A DNA stretch of 64,000 bases from Pseudosulfitobacter sp. DSM 107133 (GCF_022788695.1 NZ_CP085156.1:182684-246683); one strand, 5' to 3'. Positions 47,701 to 56,442 are shown, counted from the first letter of the stretch. Numbers and translations: made by a program. Notes: generated by a model not told the origin, from the sequence alone.

Positions 47701-47716
47701 TTCGTATACAAACGAA
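47701..47716. promoter_or_regulatory. Candidate operator TTCGTATACAAACGAA
   Basis: A 16-bp near-palindrome lies in the 119-nt gap between fpr and the reductase-like gene, just after TTGACA (47677-47682). It matches the arms of the sites at 46653 and 46754. It implies a separate, co-regulated promoter for the genes starting at 47768. Confidence 0.5.
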
Positions 47717-47767
47717 TTGCACATCCGACCCGATCCGCCCGATTGCCAAGCCCCCGGAGCCCGCACC

Positions 47768-49282
47768 GTGACCGAGACAACCCGCAAACGCCCCCAGACC
47801 GCCAAGCCGGAAAAGATCCGCTGCGATGCCTGTCCGGTCATGTGCTACATCGCCGACGGCCGCTCGGGCGCCTGCGACCGCTATGCAAACGAGGGCGGCG
47901 AGCTGGTGCGCCTTGACCCGTTGACCATTCTGGAAAACCGCGAAGACACGCCGCTGGTGCCCTTTCTTGACCGCGAATGGGATGGCGATCTGGTGTCGGG
48001 CGAAGATACGTTCATCACCGCTGTCGGGTCGGGCACCACCTATCCCGACTACAAACCCGCCCCCTTTATCGTCGCCTCGAAATCCGCAGGCGTCGACATG
48101 ATCACTGTCGTCACCGAAGGCATCTTTTCCTATTGCGGGGCCAAGGTGAAAATCGACACCGACCGCCACCTTGGCAGCGAATGCGCCCCCGTGCGTGCCG
48201 AGGGCGAGGTGATCGGCCATGTCACAACATCCGAATACGGATCGCAAATGCTGTCGCTGGGCGGGGTCAACCATCTGACCGGCGGCTCCAAGAAAGAGGG
48301 GCGCGCGACCTGTGCAGCACTTCTGGCGCTGTGCAACGGTGAACAGGTCGCGCTGACCATCGACAACGGCGCCGATCTGGAAATCACTGCCGGACAGGCC
48401 CCCATCGTCAACGGAACGCCCGAGCAACGCATGCGCGTCGGCTGCGGTTCGGCCACCGTGGGCATGTTCGCGGCACAATGGCAGGGGCTGGTCGACGAGG
48501 TTGTGGTCGTCGACGATCACATCACCGGCGTCATGTCCGAACATCAGGCGGGCAAGGTCATCGGCTGGGAACCCTCCGGCATCAAGATCAAAGGCCGCCG
48601 CTCGACCCCCGGACGCTATTTTCAGGTGGCCGAACCGGGCACCGGCTGGGGCGGCACCGACCTGACCGATCCGCTGGACATTCTGGACACCTGGAAACCC
48701 GATCAGGCGCGGGCCGGTCAATCCCTGCTGATGGTCTCGACCACCGGCGAGAACGCCGCCTATTACGAGCTGAACGACGATCTGGTGCCGGTGCAAAAGG
48801 ACATGCCCGCGCGGCTGTTGCCCTCGGTGCAGCGGATCGAGGAAAACTGCGAACCCTCGCTGACTTCGGTGCTGTTCATGGCCGGTGCGGGCGGTTCACT
48901 GCGTTCGGGCGTCACCGAAAACCCCGTCTCGCTGACCCGCTCGGTGCAATCGCGCCTGACCCGCGTCACCTCGGGCGGCGCGCCGGTGTTCATCTGGCCG
49001 GGCGGGGGCATCACCTTTATGGCAGACGTCACGCAAATGCCGAAAAACGCCTTTGGCTATGTGCCCACGCCTGCGCTGGTGGCACCCATCGAATTTACCA
49101 TGACAGCCGCCGATTACGCCGCCCTTGGCGGCCACATGGACTATGTCATGCCGCTCGAAGACGCCCTGCGCGGGCAGAAGGGGCGGCAGAACGATCACCG
49201 CCTGTCCGGCCAACGCTCCGAAGCGCGCAAAACCGGCGCGCCGTGGCCAGTCGGGTCAGACACCTCAAAGGGCAAATCATGA
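47768..49282 (+). CDS. 6-hydroxynicotinate reductase-like iron-sulfur protein
   Basis: The 504-residue protein carries an N-terminal cluster motif Cys19-x2-Cys22-x3-Cys26-x9-Cys36 (CDACPVMCYIADGRSGAC) suited to a [4Fe-4S] centre. Conserved blocks follow, such as VVTEGIFSYCGAKVKIDTDR and GVNHLTGGSKKEGRATCAAL. I recognise it as the family annotated 6-hydroxynicotinate reductase (Hnr), which reduces a pyridone ring with ferredoxin in anaerobic nicotinate fermenters. Finding it with oxygenase and Mo-hydroxylase genes in an apparently aerobic bacterium is notable. The GTG start at 47768 has GGAG upstream; in-frame GTG/TTG codons at 47696 and 47717 overlap the operator. It overlaps the next gene by ATGA. 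Confidence 0.82.
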   Translation: MTETTRKRPQTAKPEKIRCDACPVMCYIADGRSGACDRYANEGGELVRLDPLTILENREDTPLVPFLDREWDGDLVSGEDTFITAVGSGTTYPDYKPAPFIVASKSAGVDMITVVTEGIFSYCGAKVKIDTDRHLGSECAPVRAEGEVIGHVTTSEYGSQMLSLGGVNHLTGGSKKEGRATCAALLALCNGEQVALTIDNGADLEITAGQAPIVNGTPEQRMRVGCGSATVGMFAAQWQGLVDEVVVVDDHITGVMSEHQAGKVIGWEPSGIKIKGRRSTPGRYFQVAEPGTGWGGTDLTDPLDILDTWKPDQARAGQSLLMVSTTGENAAYYELNDDLVPVQKDMPARLLPSVQRIEENCEPSLTSVLFMAGAGGSLRSGVTENPVSLTRSVQSRLTRVTSGGAPVFIWPGGGITFMADVTQMPKNAFGYVPTPALVAPIEFTMTAADYAALGGHMDYVMPLEDALRGQKGRQNDHRLSGQRSEARKTGAPWPVGSDTSKGKS

Positions 49283-50169
49283 GCTGGCAGGAATCCCCAA
49301 CGGCGCATCTGTCGCCCGACGGCAGCCTGCGGCTGATCCACGGGCCGATTGACCTGATCGTCACGGCCCACGGCCCCGCACCGGCGGTGCGCGCCGCCTA
49401 TCTGCGCGCCTCGGATGCTTTCAAACCCGTGCTGAGCAATCTGGTATCGGAACTGTCGCGCTTGCGCCAATGCGACGGACCTGCCCCCACCGGCGGGATT
49501 GCCCGCAAGATGCATCAGGCCACGCGCCCCTTTGCGCCCACGTTCATCACCCCGATGGCCGCCGTGGCCGGCGCCGTGGCAGATCACATCCTGACCGCCC
49601 TGCTGGCCCAGAACCACAGCCTGACCCGCGCCCATGTCAACAACGGCGGCGACATCGCCCTGTGGACCGCGAACCAGCCCCTGCGCCTTGCCATTTGCGA
49701 GGACCCCACCACCGCCGCCCCCGGCGCACAGGCCGAAATCGGGCCGCGCGACGGCATCGGCGGCGTGGCCACATCGGGCTGGCGGGGCCGGTCGCATTCG
49801 CTGGGCATTGCCGATGCGGTGACCGTGCTGGCCGCCACTGCGGCGCAGGCCGACGCTGCCGCCACGCTGATCGCCAACGCCATCGACCTGCCCGACCACC
49901 CCGCCATCACCCGCGCCCCCGCCAACAGCCTGTCACCCGACAGCGATCTGGGCGCACGGCGGGTCACCACCGATGTGGCCCCGCTGTCGGCCCATGACCT
50001 GCGCACCGCTCTTGACCGTGGCGTGTTGCGGGCCAGAACCTATGCCGCGCGTGGCCTGATTGTCGGCGCATGTCTTGCCTGTCAGGGTGAAAGACGCATG
50101 ATCGGCACAACCATTTCCGCCCGCCCCCTGCGGGACCAGTCACAGCCCAAGGACCTTATCCATGCCTGA
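49279..50169 (+). CDS. UPF0280 family protein (ApbE-like fold)
   Basis: The 296-residue protein belongs to the UPF0280 family. Visible features are FITPMAAVAGAVADHILTAL, a VNNGGDIALW motif and GIGGVATSGWRGRSHSLGIA plus DAVTVLAATAAQADAAATL. The NGGD and GIATSG-like motifs are shared with ApbE flavin transferases, so a flavin-linked maturation role is plausible. The start at 49279 overlaps the previous stop by ATGA, and the gene overlaps the next by 8 nt. Its tight link to the reductase-like gene suggests it acts on that protein. That is inference. Confidence 0.82.
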   Translation: MSWQESPTAHLSPDGSLRLIHGPIDLIVTAHGPAPAVRAAYLRASDAFKPVLSNLVSELSRLRQCDGPAPTGGIARKMHQATRPFAPTFITPMAAVAGAVADHILTALLAQNHSLTRAHVNNGGDIALWTANQPLRLAICEDPTTAAPGAQAEIGPRDGIGGVATSGWRGRSHSLGIADAVTVLAATAAQADAAATLIANAIDLPDHPAITRAPANSLSPDSDLGARRVTTDVAPLSAHDLRTALDRGVLRARTYAARGLIVGACLACQGERRMIGTTISARPLRDQSQPKDLIHA

Positions 50170-50746
50170 ACCCGTCATCCGCAAAACGGCGCTCCTGACC
50201 GAGACCATCTATCACGAGGGCGGCCCCGCCCCCGCAAAACCCCAGCGCCGCGCCGCCTGCATGACCGTCATCGCCAACCCCTTTGCCGGACGCTATGTCG
50301 AAGATATTCAGGGCTTTATGGAAGACCTGAAGCCTTTGGGCGCAGAAATGGCACAACAACTGATCGACGCCCTTGGCGGTGATCCCGCTGCGATCCAGGG
50401 CTATGGCAAGGGCGCCATCGTCGGCACCAACGGCGAACTGGAACACGGCGCGCTGTGGCATGTGCCCGGCGGCTATGCCATGCGCGACACCATTGCCGAC
50501 AGCATGGCCATCGTGCCCTCGACCAAGAAAATCGGCAGCCCCGGCACCCGGCTTGATGTGCCGATCACCCACAGCAACGCTTCCTATGTGCGCAGCCATT
50601 TCGACGCGATGGAGGTCGGCCTGCCCGACGGTCCCAAGGCCGACGAAATCCTGTTGGTGCTGGTGATGAGCACGGGGCCGCGCATTCACGCCCGCGTCGG
50701 CGGTCTGGCCGCCGAGGACGTCAAGGGCGAGGACGGCTTGCGGTGA
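50162..50746 (+). CDS. DUF1185 'amino acid synthesis' family protein, copy 1
   Basis: The 194-residue protein belongs to DUF1185. Conserved blocks include MTVIANPFAGRYVEDIQGFM, VQGYGKGAI-type QGYGKGAIVGTNGELEHGAL, GSPGTRLDVPITHSNASYVR and SHFDAMEVGLPD. Its biochemical role is not established. It overlaps UPF0280 by 8 nt and its paralogue by 4 nt (GTGA). Position between a ring reductase and a Rieske oxygenase suggests a catabolic enzyme or accessory for a heterocycle. Confidence 0.82.
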   Translation: MPEPVIRKTALLTETIYHEGGPAPAKPQRRAACMTVIANPFAGRYVEDIQGFMEDLKPLGAEMAQQLIDALGGDPAAIQGYGKGAIVGTNGELEHGALWHVPGGYAMRDTIADSMAIVPSTKKIGSPGTRLDVPITHSNASYVRSHFDAMEVGLPDGPKADEILLVLVMSTGPRIHARVGGLAAEDVKGEDGLR

Positions 50747-51321
50747 ACCTGCGCCGGATCATAACGCTGGTCGAAGAGACACGCACCGAAATGGGCCAAC
50801 CCGTTTCGCCCCCCGCACGGCGCGCGCTGGCGGCGGCGGTGATCGTGAACCCCTATGCGGGCCGCTATGTCGCGGATCTGGCAGAGCTGTTCGAAACAGG
50901 TGCCGAACTGGGCACCCTGCTGGGAGCCGAGGCGCTGACCGCACTGGGCTGTGCGGCAGGCGATGTTCAGGGATACGGCAAAGCCGCCCTTGTCGGCGAA
51001 GACGGCGAACTGGAACATGCCGCGGCCCTTTTGCACCCGACACTGGGCGCGCCGCTGCGTGACGTGCTGGGTGGTGGCAAGGCGCTGGTGCCCTCGTCCA
51101 AGGCGATGGGCGCTCCGGGCACCGTGATCGACGTGCCGCTGGGCCACAAGGACGCCGCCTATGTGCGCAGCCACTTTGACGGGATGCGGCTGCAATTGCC
51201 TGACGCCCCGCGTCGTGGTGAAATCGTCGTGGCCGTGGCGCTGCAACTGGGCGGGCGGCCCAATCCGCGCGTTGGAGGGCTACGGCACTCAGAAGTCACC
51301 GGCGCAGACGGGCTGCGCTAG
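50743..51321 (+). CDS. DUF1185 'amino acid synthesis' family protein, copy 2
   Basis: The 192-residue protein is a paralogue of the preceding one. It shares VIVNPYAGRYVADLAELFET, VQGYGKAALVGEDGELEHAA, GAPGTVIDVPLGHKDAAYVR and a DGLR C-terminus. The GTG start overlaps the copy 1 stop (GTGA). The pair may form a hetero-oligomer with diverged halves, as both copies keep the same conserved blocks but differ at the N-terminus and mid region. Function unknown. Confidence 0.82.
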   Translation: MNLRRIITLVEETRTEMGQPVSPPARRALAAAVIVNPYAGRYVADLAELFETGAELGTLLGAEALTALGCAAGDVQGYGKAALVGEDGELEHAAALLHPTLGAPLRDVLGGGKALVPSSKAMGAPGTVIDVPLGHKDAAYVRSHFDGMRLQLPDAPRRGEIVVAVALQLGGRPNPRVGGLRHSEVTGADGLR

Positions 51322-51342
51322 AACACACCCAAGGAGGTCAAC

Positions 51343-52413
51343 ATGTCGAATTTCATCCGCAACGCCTGGTACGTCGCTGCATGGTCGACCGAGATCGACG
51401 ACACCCTGCGCCGCTTTACCATCCTTGGCGATCACGTCGTCATGTACCGCAAATCCGACGGCGGTGTCGTGGCACTCGAAGACCGCTGCCCCCACCGTCT
51501 GCTGCCCCTGTCCAAGGGCAAGCGCGTGGGCGACAACGTGCAATGCGGCTATCACGGGCTGACCTTCGACTGTTCCGGTGCCTGCGTGCGGGTGCCGGGC
51601 CAGACCAACCTGCCCAAATCCGCCTATGTCGAGGCCTTCCCGACCGAAGAACGCCACGGCATCGTCTGGATCTGGATGGGCGACCCGGCCCGCGCCGACA
51701 CCTCGAAAGTGTTCGACATGCCCGAATTCACCGATCCCGCCTGGAAGGTCCACCACGGCGATGCGCTGCACCTGAAATCGAACTATCTGAACGTGGCCGA
51801 AAACCTGGTTGATCCGGCCCACGTCAGCTTTGTCCACCCCACCACGCTGGGCAATGCCGCATCCGAAAACGTCCCCGTGCATGTGCAGACCGAAGGCGAG
51901 GCAATCCTCGCATGGCGCTGGATTCGCGACGCCGAACCCATCGGCTTTTTCAAGGCATTCGGCGGCTTCACCGGCCACGTCGACCGCTGGCACTATTATT
52001 ACCTTTACACCCCCTGCACCGCCGTGATCGACTTTGGCTCGGCCCCCACCAAGGACGCCATTGCCGAGGACGAGCGCGACAAGGGGGTGCGCATCTTTGC
52101 CCTGCACTTTATCACACCGGTGACAGAAACCTATTCGATCGACCGCTGGATGCACATCCGCAACACCGCGCTTGACGATCCCGATGCCGAAGAGACCATG
52201 GACAAAATGTTCCGCGTCGCCTTTCAGGAAGACAAGGCAATCCTTGAAGCCGTGCAAGAGGAAGAAAACCGCCCCGCCAAACGCCGCCCGATCCGCATTG
52301 CCATCGACAAGGGGCCGCTTGTGTATCGCAAGCGCATCAATGACCTGATCGAACTCGAACGCACCGAAGATCTGGCAAGCGACCCCTCGCCTGCCTTTGT
52401 CTACCACGACTAA
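51343..52413 (+). CDS. Rieske [2Fe-2S] aromatic ring/N- or O-demethylating oxygenase (VanA-like)
   Basis: The 356-residue protein has a Rieske cluster motif, Cys49-x-His51 and Cys68-x2-His71 (CPHRLLPLSKGKRVGDNVQC, then GYHG). The mononuclear iron site is NVAENLVDPAHVSFVH. Size and C-terminal domain fit the vanillate demethylase-type monooxygenases, many of which remove N- or O-methyl groups. AAGGAGGT gives a strong RBS. Electrons probably come from the Fpr encoded at 46821, because no VanB-type reductase is present. It follows the DUF1185 genes in the same operon. Confidence 0.92.
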   Translation: MSNFIRNAWYVAAWSTEIDDTLRRFTILGDHVVMYRKSDGGVVALEDRCPHRLLPLSKGKRVGDNVQCGYHGLTFDCSGACVRVPGQTNLPKSAYVEAFPTEERHGIVWIWMGDPARADTSKVFDMPEFTDPAWKVHHGDALHLKSNYLNVAENLVDPAHVSFVHPTTLGNAASENVPVHVQTEGEAILAWRWIRDAEPIGFFKAFGGFTGHVDRWHYYYLYTPCTAVIDFGSAPTKDAIAEDERDKGVRIFALHFITPVTETYSIDRWMHIRNTALDDPDAEETMDKMFRVAFQEDKAILEAVQEEENRPAKRRPIRIAIDKGPLVYRKRINDLIELERTEDLASDPSPAFVYHD

Positions 52414-52495
52414 CCGGCACCAGACCGGATATAACGGCAGCAACGACTGCCACCAACAGACCGGCAGCACTCTGCCACCAATAGGAGAGACACCG

Positions 52496-53716
52496 ATGAC
52501 CCTCACGCGACGCACCCTGCTCGCCGCCGCCACCGCCCTGACGCTGGCCCCCGGCTTTATGTCTGGGGCCGCACTGGCCCAGGACACGATCAAGATCGGC
52601 GAGATCAACCATTACAAACGTCTGGCCGCCTTTGCCGAGCCCTATAAAAAGGGGATCGAACTGGGCCTCAAGGAAATCAACGACGCAGGCGGTGTGCTGG
52701 GCAAACCGCTCGAATTCATCTACCGCGACGATCAGGGCGACCCCGCCGAAGCGGTCAAGATCGCAGAAGAGCTGATGACCCGCGACGGCGCGGTGATGCT
52801 GACCGGTTCGATCCTGTCGCACGTCGGTCTGGCGCTGTCGTCCTTTGCTGCCGAAAAGGGGTATCTCTACCTTGCCGCCGAGCCGCTGGCCGACAGCCTC
52901 GTGTGGGGCTCGGGCAACCCCAACACCTTCCGCCTGCGCGCCTCGACATGGATTCAGGCCGCAATGCTGGCCGAAGAAGCCGCCAAGACCGATGCGATCC
53001 GCTATGCCACCATCGCGCCCAACTATGCCTATGGTCAGGACGCCGTCGCCGCCTTCAAGGAGAACCTGAAACGGCTCAAGCCCGAGGTTGAATTCGTTGC
53101 CGAACAATGGCCCGCCCTGTTCAAGATCGACGCCGGCGCCGAGGTGCAGGCCATCGAGCGCGCCAAACCCGACGCGATCTATAACGTAACCTTCGGCACC
53201 GACCTTGCCAAATTCGTGCGCGAAGGCGGCGACCGTGGCCTGTTCGACGGCCGCCCCGTCTATGGCCTGCTGTCCGGTGAGCCCGAGTATCTGGAACCGC
53301 TGGGCGATGAAGCACCCGAAGGCTGGTTCGTCACCGGCTATCCCTGGTACGGCTTTGAAGACGGCACGCCGGAAAAAGCCTTTGTCGACGCCTATATCGC
53401 CGAAACCGGTGAAACGCCCAAAATCGGCTCGCTGGTCGGTTACCTCGACGTGATTTCCATCGCCGCTGCCATCGAAAAGGCCGGAGCCACCGACACCGCC
53501 TCGCTGATTGCCGCCTTCGAAGGGCTGGAAATCCCCGACACGCCCATCGGCACGCTCAGCTACCGCGAAATCGACAACCAGTCGAACATGGGTGCCTATG
53601 TCGGCACCATCGCGATGCAGGACGGCAAGGGTGTGATGGTTGACTGGACCTATAAATCGCCCGACGGCTACATGCCTTCGGACGAAGAAATCAAGGCGAT
53701 GCGCCCGGCCGAATAA
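52496..53716 (+). CDS. Branched-chain amino acid-type ABC transporter substrate-binding protein
   Basis: The 406-residue Peripla_BP_6 protein has a signal peptide with an Arg pair (MTLTRRTLLAAATALTLAPG, cleavage likely after ALA near residue 28). Typical segments are IKIGEINHYKRLAAFAEPYK, GLKEINDAGGVLGKPLEFI and LVGYLDVISIAAAIEKAGA. It binds an amino-acid-like or carboxylate ligand in the periplasm. AGGAGAG precedes the ATG. It probably recognises the heterocyclic growth substrate of the cluster. Confidence 0.92.
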   Translation: MTLTRRTLLAAATALTLAPGFMSGAALAQDTIKIGEINHYKRLAAFAEPYKKGIELGLKEINDAGGVLGKPLEFIYRDDQGDPAEAVKIAEELMTRDGAVMLTGSILSHVGLALSSFAAEKGYLYLAAEPLADSLVWGSGNPNTFRLRASTWIQAAMLAEEAAKTDAIRYATIAPNYAYGQDAVAAFKENLKRLKPEVEFVAEQWPALFKIDAGAEVQAIERAKPDAIYNVTFGTDLAKFVREGGDRGLFDGRPVYGLLSGEPEYLEPLGDEAPEGWFVTGYPWYGFEDGTPEKAFVDAYIAETGETPKIGSLVGYLDVISIAAAIEKAGATDTASLIAAFEGLEIPDTPIGTLSYREIDNQSNMGAYVGTIAMQDGKGVMVDWTYKSPDGYMPSDEEIKAMRPAE

Positions 53717-53729
53717 GCCAGTCGCGACA

Positions 53730-53756
53730 GGCAGGTGGGTGCAACGCCCGCCTGCC
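53730..53756 (+). terminator. Stem-loop between binding protein and permease genes
   Basis: The RNA forms a 12-bp stem (GGCAGGUGGGUG with CGCCCGCCUGCC, two G-U pairs) around a 3-nt loop in the 99-nt gap after the binding-protein stop. It has no T-tract. It likely stabilises the upstream message or attenuates the permease genes. Confidence 0.55.
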
Positions 53757-53815
53757 AAACCCCTTCCTGACATGACACACCGCTTGGCGGTGCCCGCCCA
53801 AGGATACTCTTCCGC

Positions 53816-55675
53816 ATGGCCTTTTTCTTTGCCCAGCTTCTGACCGGCCTCGCCAATGCCTCGTCGCTGTTCCTCGTGGCCTCGGGCCTGTCGCTGATAT
53901 TCGGCGTTACCCGCATCGTGAACTTTGCCCACGGGTCGTTCTATATGCTGGGGGCCTTTGTCGGGGTCACCCTGATGCAGGTGCTGCCCGGCACTATCGG
54001 CTTTTGGGGGGCGATCCTGCTGACCGGCCTTGTGGTAGGGGCCATCGGGGCCTTTGTCGAAATGGTGGTGCTGCGCCCGATCTACCGCGCCCCCGAACTG
54101 TTCCAGCTGGTTGCCACCTTTGGCGTGATCCTTGTGATTCAGGACCTTGCCCTGATGATCTGGGGGGCCGAAGACCGCATGGGCCCGCGTGCCCCCGGCC
54201 TGCGCGGCGTCTGGCGCATCTTTGGCGAACCGGTGCCCAAATACGATCTGGTGATCATCGCCATCACCCCGCTGATCCTCTTCGCCCTGTGGTATCTCAT
54301 CACCAAGACACGGGTGGGCGTGCTGGTGCGCGCCGCCACCCAGGACCGCGAGATGGTCGGCGCGCTTGGCGTCAATCAGGCGTGGCTGTTCACCGGCGTC
54401 TTTGCCCTTGGCTCGGCGCTGGCCGGCTGGGGCGGCGCGCTGCAACTGCCCAAGGGCGGGGCCGATCTGTTGATGGATTTCAACATCATCGGCGCGGCCT
54501 TTGTGGTTGTCGTCATCGGCGGCATGGGGTCCCTGCCCGGTGCCTTTATCGCCGCTGTGCTGATCTCGGTGCTGAACGTCTTTGGCGTCACCTACCTGCC
54601 GCAATCCACGCTGGTGCTGATGTTTGTCGTCATGGCCGTTGTCCTGATCATCCGCCCCTATGGCCTGCTGGGCCGCGAGGAAGTCGCGGGGGAACACGGA
54701 CAGGTCGGCGCACCCGAAACCCCGATCCGCCCCTATGGCACCACCGCTCAGATGCTGGTCGCCGCCCTGCTGCTGGCACTGGCCGCCCTGCCCCTCTTTG
54801 CCGACCGCTTCCTGTTGATCCTGCTGATCGACATGGTGGTCTTTGCGCTGTTTGCCGCCTCGCTGCACTTTATCCTTGGCACCGGCGGCATGGTCAGCTT
54901 TGGCCACGCGGCGTTCTTTGGCGGCGGGGCCTATGCGGCGGCGCTGCTGGTCTATCACCTCGACACCCCGATGGAGATCGCCTTCCTGTTTGCCCCCCTT
55001 GTCGCCGGTCTGCTGGCGCTTGGGATCGGCTGGTTCTGTATCCGCCTCAGCGGGGTCTACTTTGCCATGCTTACGCTGGCCTTTTCGCAACTTGTCTGGT
55101 CGATGGCCTATCAATGGCGCGACCTGACGCGCGGCGATGACGGGCTGGTCAACATCTGGCCGGCAAGCTGGCTGGGCGACACCATCCCGTTCTATTACTT
55201 CACGCTGGCCTTTGGAGTCGGCGGCATCCTTGTGCTGCGCCACATCATCCATTCGCCGTTCGGCTATGCCCTGCGCGCCGGCCGCGACAGCCCCCGTCAG
55301 GCCGAGGCGATGGGGATCAACGTCAAACGGGTGCAGCATGTGGCCTTTGGTCTTGCCGGCGTCATGGCGGGGCTTGCGGGCGGCATCTTCGTCTTCTCCA
55401 AAGGCTCGGTGTTCCCGACCGAACTGGAAATCGGTGCCTCTTTCGATGCGCTCATCGTGGTCTTCCTTGGCGGGGTCAAAACCCTCGCCGGTGGCGTCGT
55501 CGGCGCGGGTTTCATGACGCTGGTCGAAGACTGGCTGACCCGTCTTGAATACTGGCGTCTGGTGCTGGGCCTTGTCATCATTGCGGTGGTCATCATCGCG
55601 CCCGAAGGCATCGTCGGCACCCTGCGCAGCACATGGAACAAATTCCGCGGCACCAACGAAGAGGCCGTCAAATGA
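53816..55675 (+). CDS. Fused LivH-LivM branched-chain amino acid-type ABC transporter permease
   Basis: The 619-residue protein joins a LivH domain (residues about 1-290: LFLVASGLSLIFGVTRIVNF, then VVVVIGGMGSLPGAFIAA) to a LivM domain. The LivM part covers about 310-610 (MVSFGHAAFFGGGAYAAALL, ALRAGRDSPRQAEAMGINVK). About 18 or more membrane segments are visible. LivH and LivM are usually separate genes; here a hydrophilic linker around residue 290-310 joins them. It overlaps livG by ATGA. Confidence 0.93.
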   Translation: MAFFFAQLLTGLANASSLFLVASGLSLIFGVTRIVNFAHGSFYMLGAFVGVTLMQVLPGTIGFWGAILLTGLVVGAIGAFVEMVVLRPIYRAPELFQLVATFGVILVIQDLALMIWGAEDRMGPRAPGLRGVWRIFGEPVPKYDLVIIAITPLILFALWYLITKTRVGVLVRAATQDREMVGALGVNQAWLFTGVFALGSALAGWGGALQLPKGGADLLMDFNIIGAAFVVVVIGGMGSLPGAFIAAVLISVLNVFGVTYLPQSTLVLMFVVMAVVLIIRPYGLLGREEVAGEHGQVGAPETPIRPYGTTAQMLVAALLLALAALPLFADRFLLILLIDMVVFALFAASLHFILGTGGMVSFGHAAFFGGGAYAAALLVYHLDTPMEIAFLFAPLVAGLLALGIGWFCIRLSGVYFAMLTLAFSQLVWSMAYQWRDLTRGDDGLVNIWPASWLGDTIPFYYFTLAFGVGGILVLRHIIHSPFGYALRAGRDSPRQAEAMGINVKRVQHVAFGLAGVMAGLAGGIFVFSKGSVFPTELEIGASFDALIVVFLGGVKTLAGGVVGAGFMTLVEDWLTRLEYWRLVLGLVIIAVVIIAPEGIVGTLRSTWNKFRGTNEEAVK

Positions 55676-56442
55676 CCGAGATCCTGCGCGTCGAAAACCT
55701 GAAGAAAAGCTATGACGGCTTTCTGGCCGTCAATGGCGTGTCCTTTGCGGTGCAACAGGGCGAGCTCAAGGCCCTGATCGGTCCCAACGGGGCCGGCAAA
55801 TCCACCTGTTTCAACATGCTGATGGGCCAGCTGAAACCCACCGCCGGTCAGGTGTTTCTGGACGGTGAAAACGTCACCGGCCAGCGCCCCCGCGACATCT
55901 GGCGCAAGGGGGTTGGCCGCACATTCCAGATCACCGGCACCTACCAGTCGATGAGCGTGATCGAAAACGTGCAGATGGCGCTGATCAGCCACCACCGCAA
56001 ACTGTTCTCGATGCTGCCCCGCGCGTGGAAGCTGTACCGCGAAGAGGCCTTCGAGTTTCTGCAAACCGTGTCGATGGCCGATCAGGCCGACCGGCCCTGC
56101 TCGGTTCTGGCCTACGGCGACCTCAAGCGGCTGGAACTGGCGATTGCCCTGACCCACCGCCCCCGCCTGTTGCTGATGGACGAACCCACCGCCGGCATGG
56201 CCCCTTCGGCGCGGATCGAACTGATGCAGCTGGTGGCCGATATCGTCCGCGATCAGGGCGTGTCCGTCCTGTTCACCGAACACGACATGGACGTGGTCTT
56301 TGCCCACGCGCATCACATCATGGTGCTGAACCGGGGCGAACTGATTGCCGACGGTAGCGCCGCCGAAGTCCGTGAAAACCCGCAGGTCCAGGAGGTCTAT
56401 CTGGGCGGCGGCACACTCTTCAAGGAGGCACAGGATGCTTAA
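55672..56442 (+). CDS. livG: ABC transporter ATP-binding protein LivG
   Basis: The 256-residue ATPase has Walker A IGPNGAGKST, a divergent signature LAYGDLKRLELA in place of LSYG-Q-R-LE, Walker B LLLMDEPTAGM and an H-loop in VLFTEHDMDVVF. It energises uptake together with LivF. It overlaps the fused permease gene (ATGA) and the livF start by 8 nt. Confidence 0.94.
   Translation: MTEILRVENLKKSYDGFLAVNGVSFAVQQGELKALIGPNGAGKSTCFNMLMGQLKPTAGQVFLDGENVTGQRPRDIWRKGVGRTFQITGTYQSMSVIENVQMALISHHRKLFSMLPRAWKLYREEAFEFLQTVSMADQADRPCSVLAYGDLKRLELAIALTHRPRLLLMDEPTAGMAPSARIELMQLVADIVRDQGVSVLFTEHDMDVVFAHAHHIMVLNRGELIADGSAAEVRENPQVQEVYLGGGTLFKEAQDA

Noticed and set aside
47696..47767. Upstream start codons for the 6-hydroxynicotinate reductase-like gene
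   Set aside because: GTG at 47696 and TTG at 47717 fall on or beside the palindromic operator and lack an RBS. The GTG at 47768 has GGAG upstream.
52337..55339. 1000-codon open frame on the minus strand opposite the Rieske/Liv genes
   Set aside because: It is antisense to two clear genes. Its translation is rich in His, Gln, Asp and Gly with no domain, which is what high-GC third positions give on the opposite strand.
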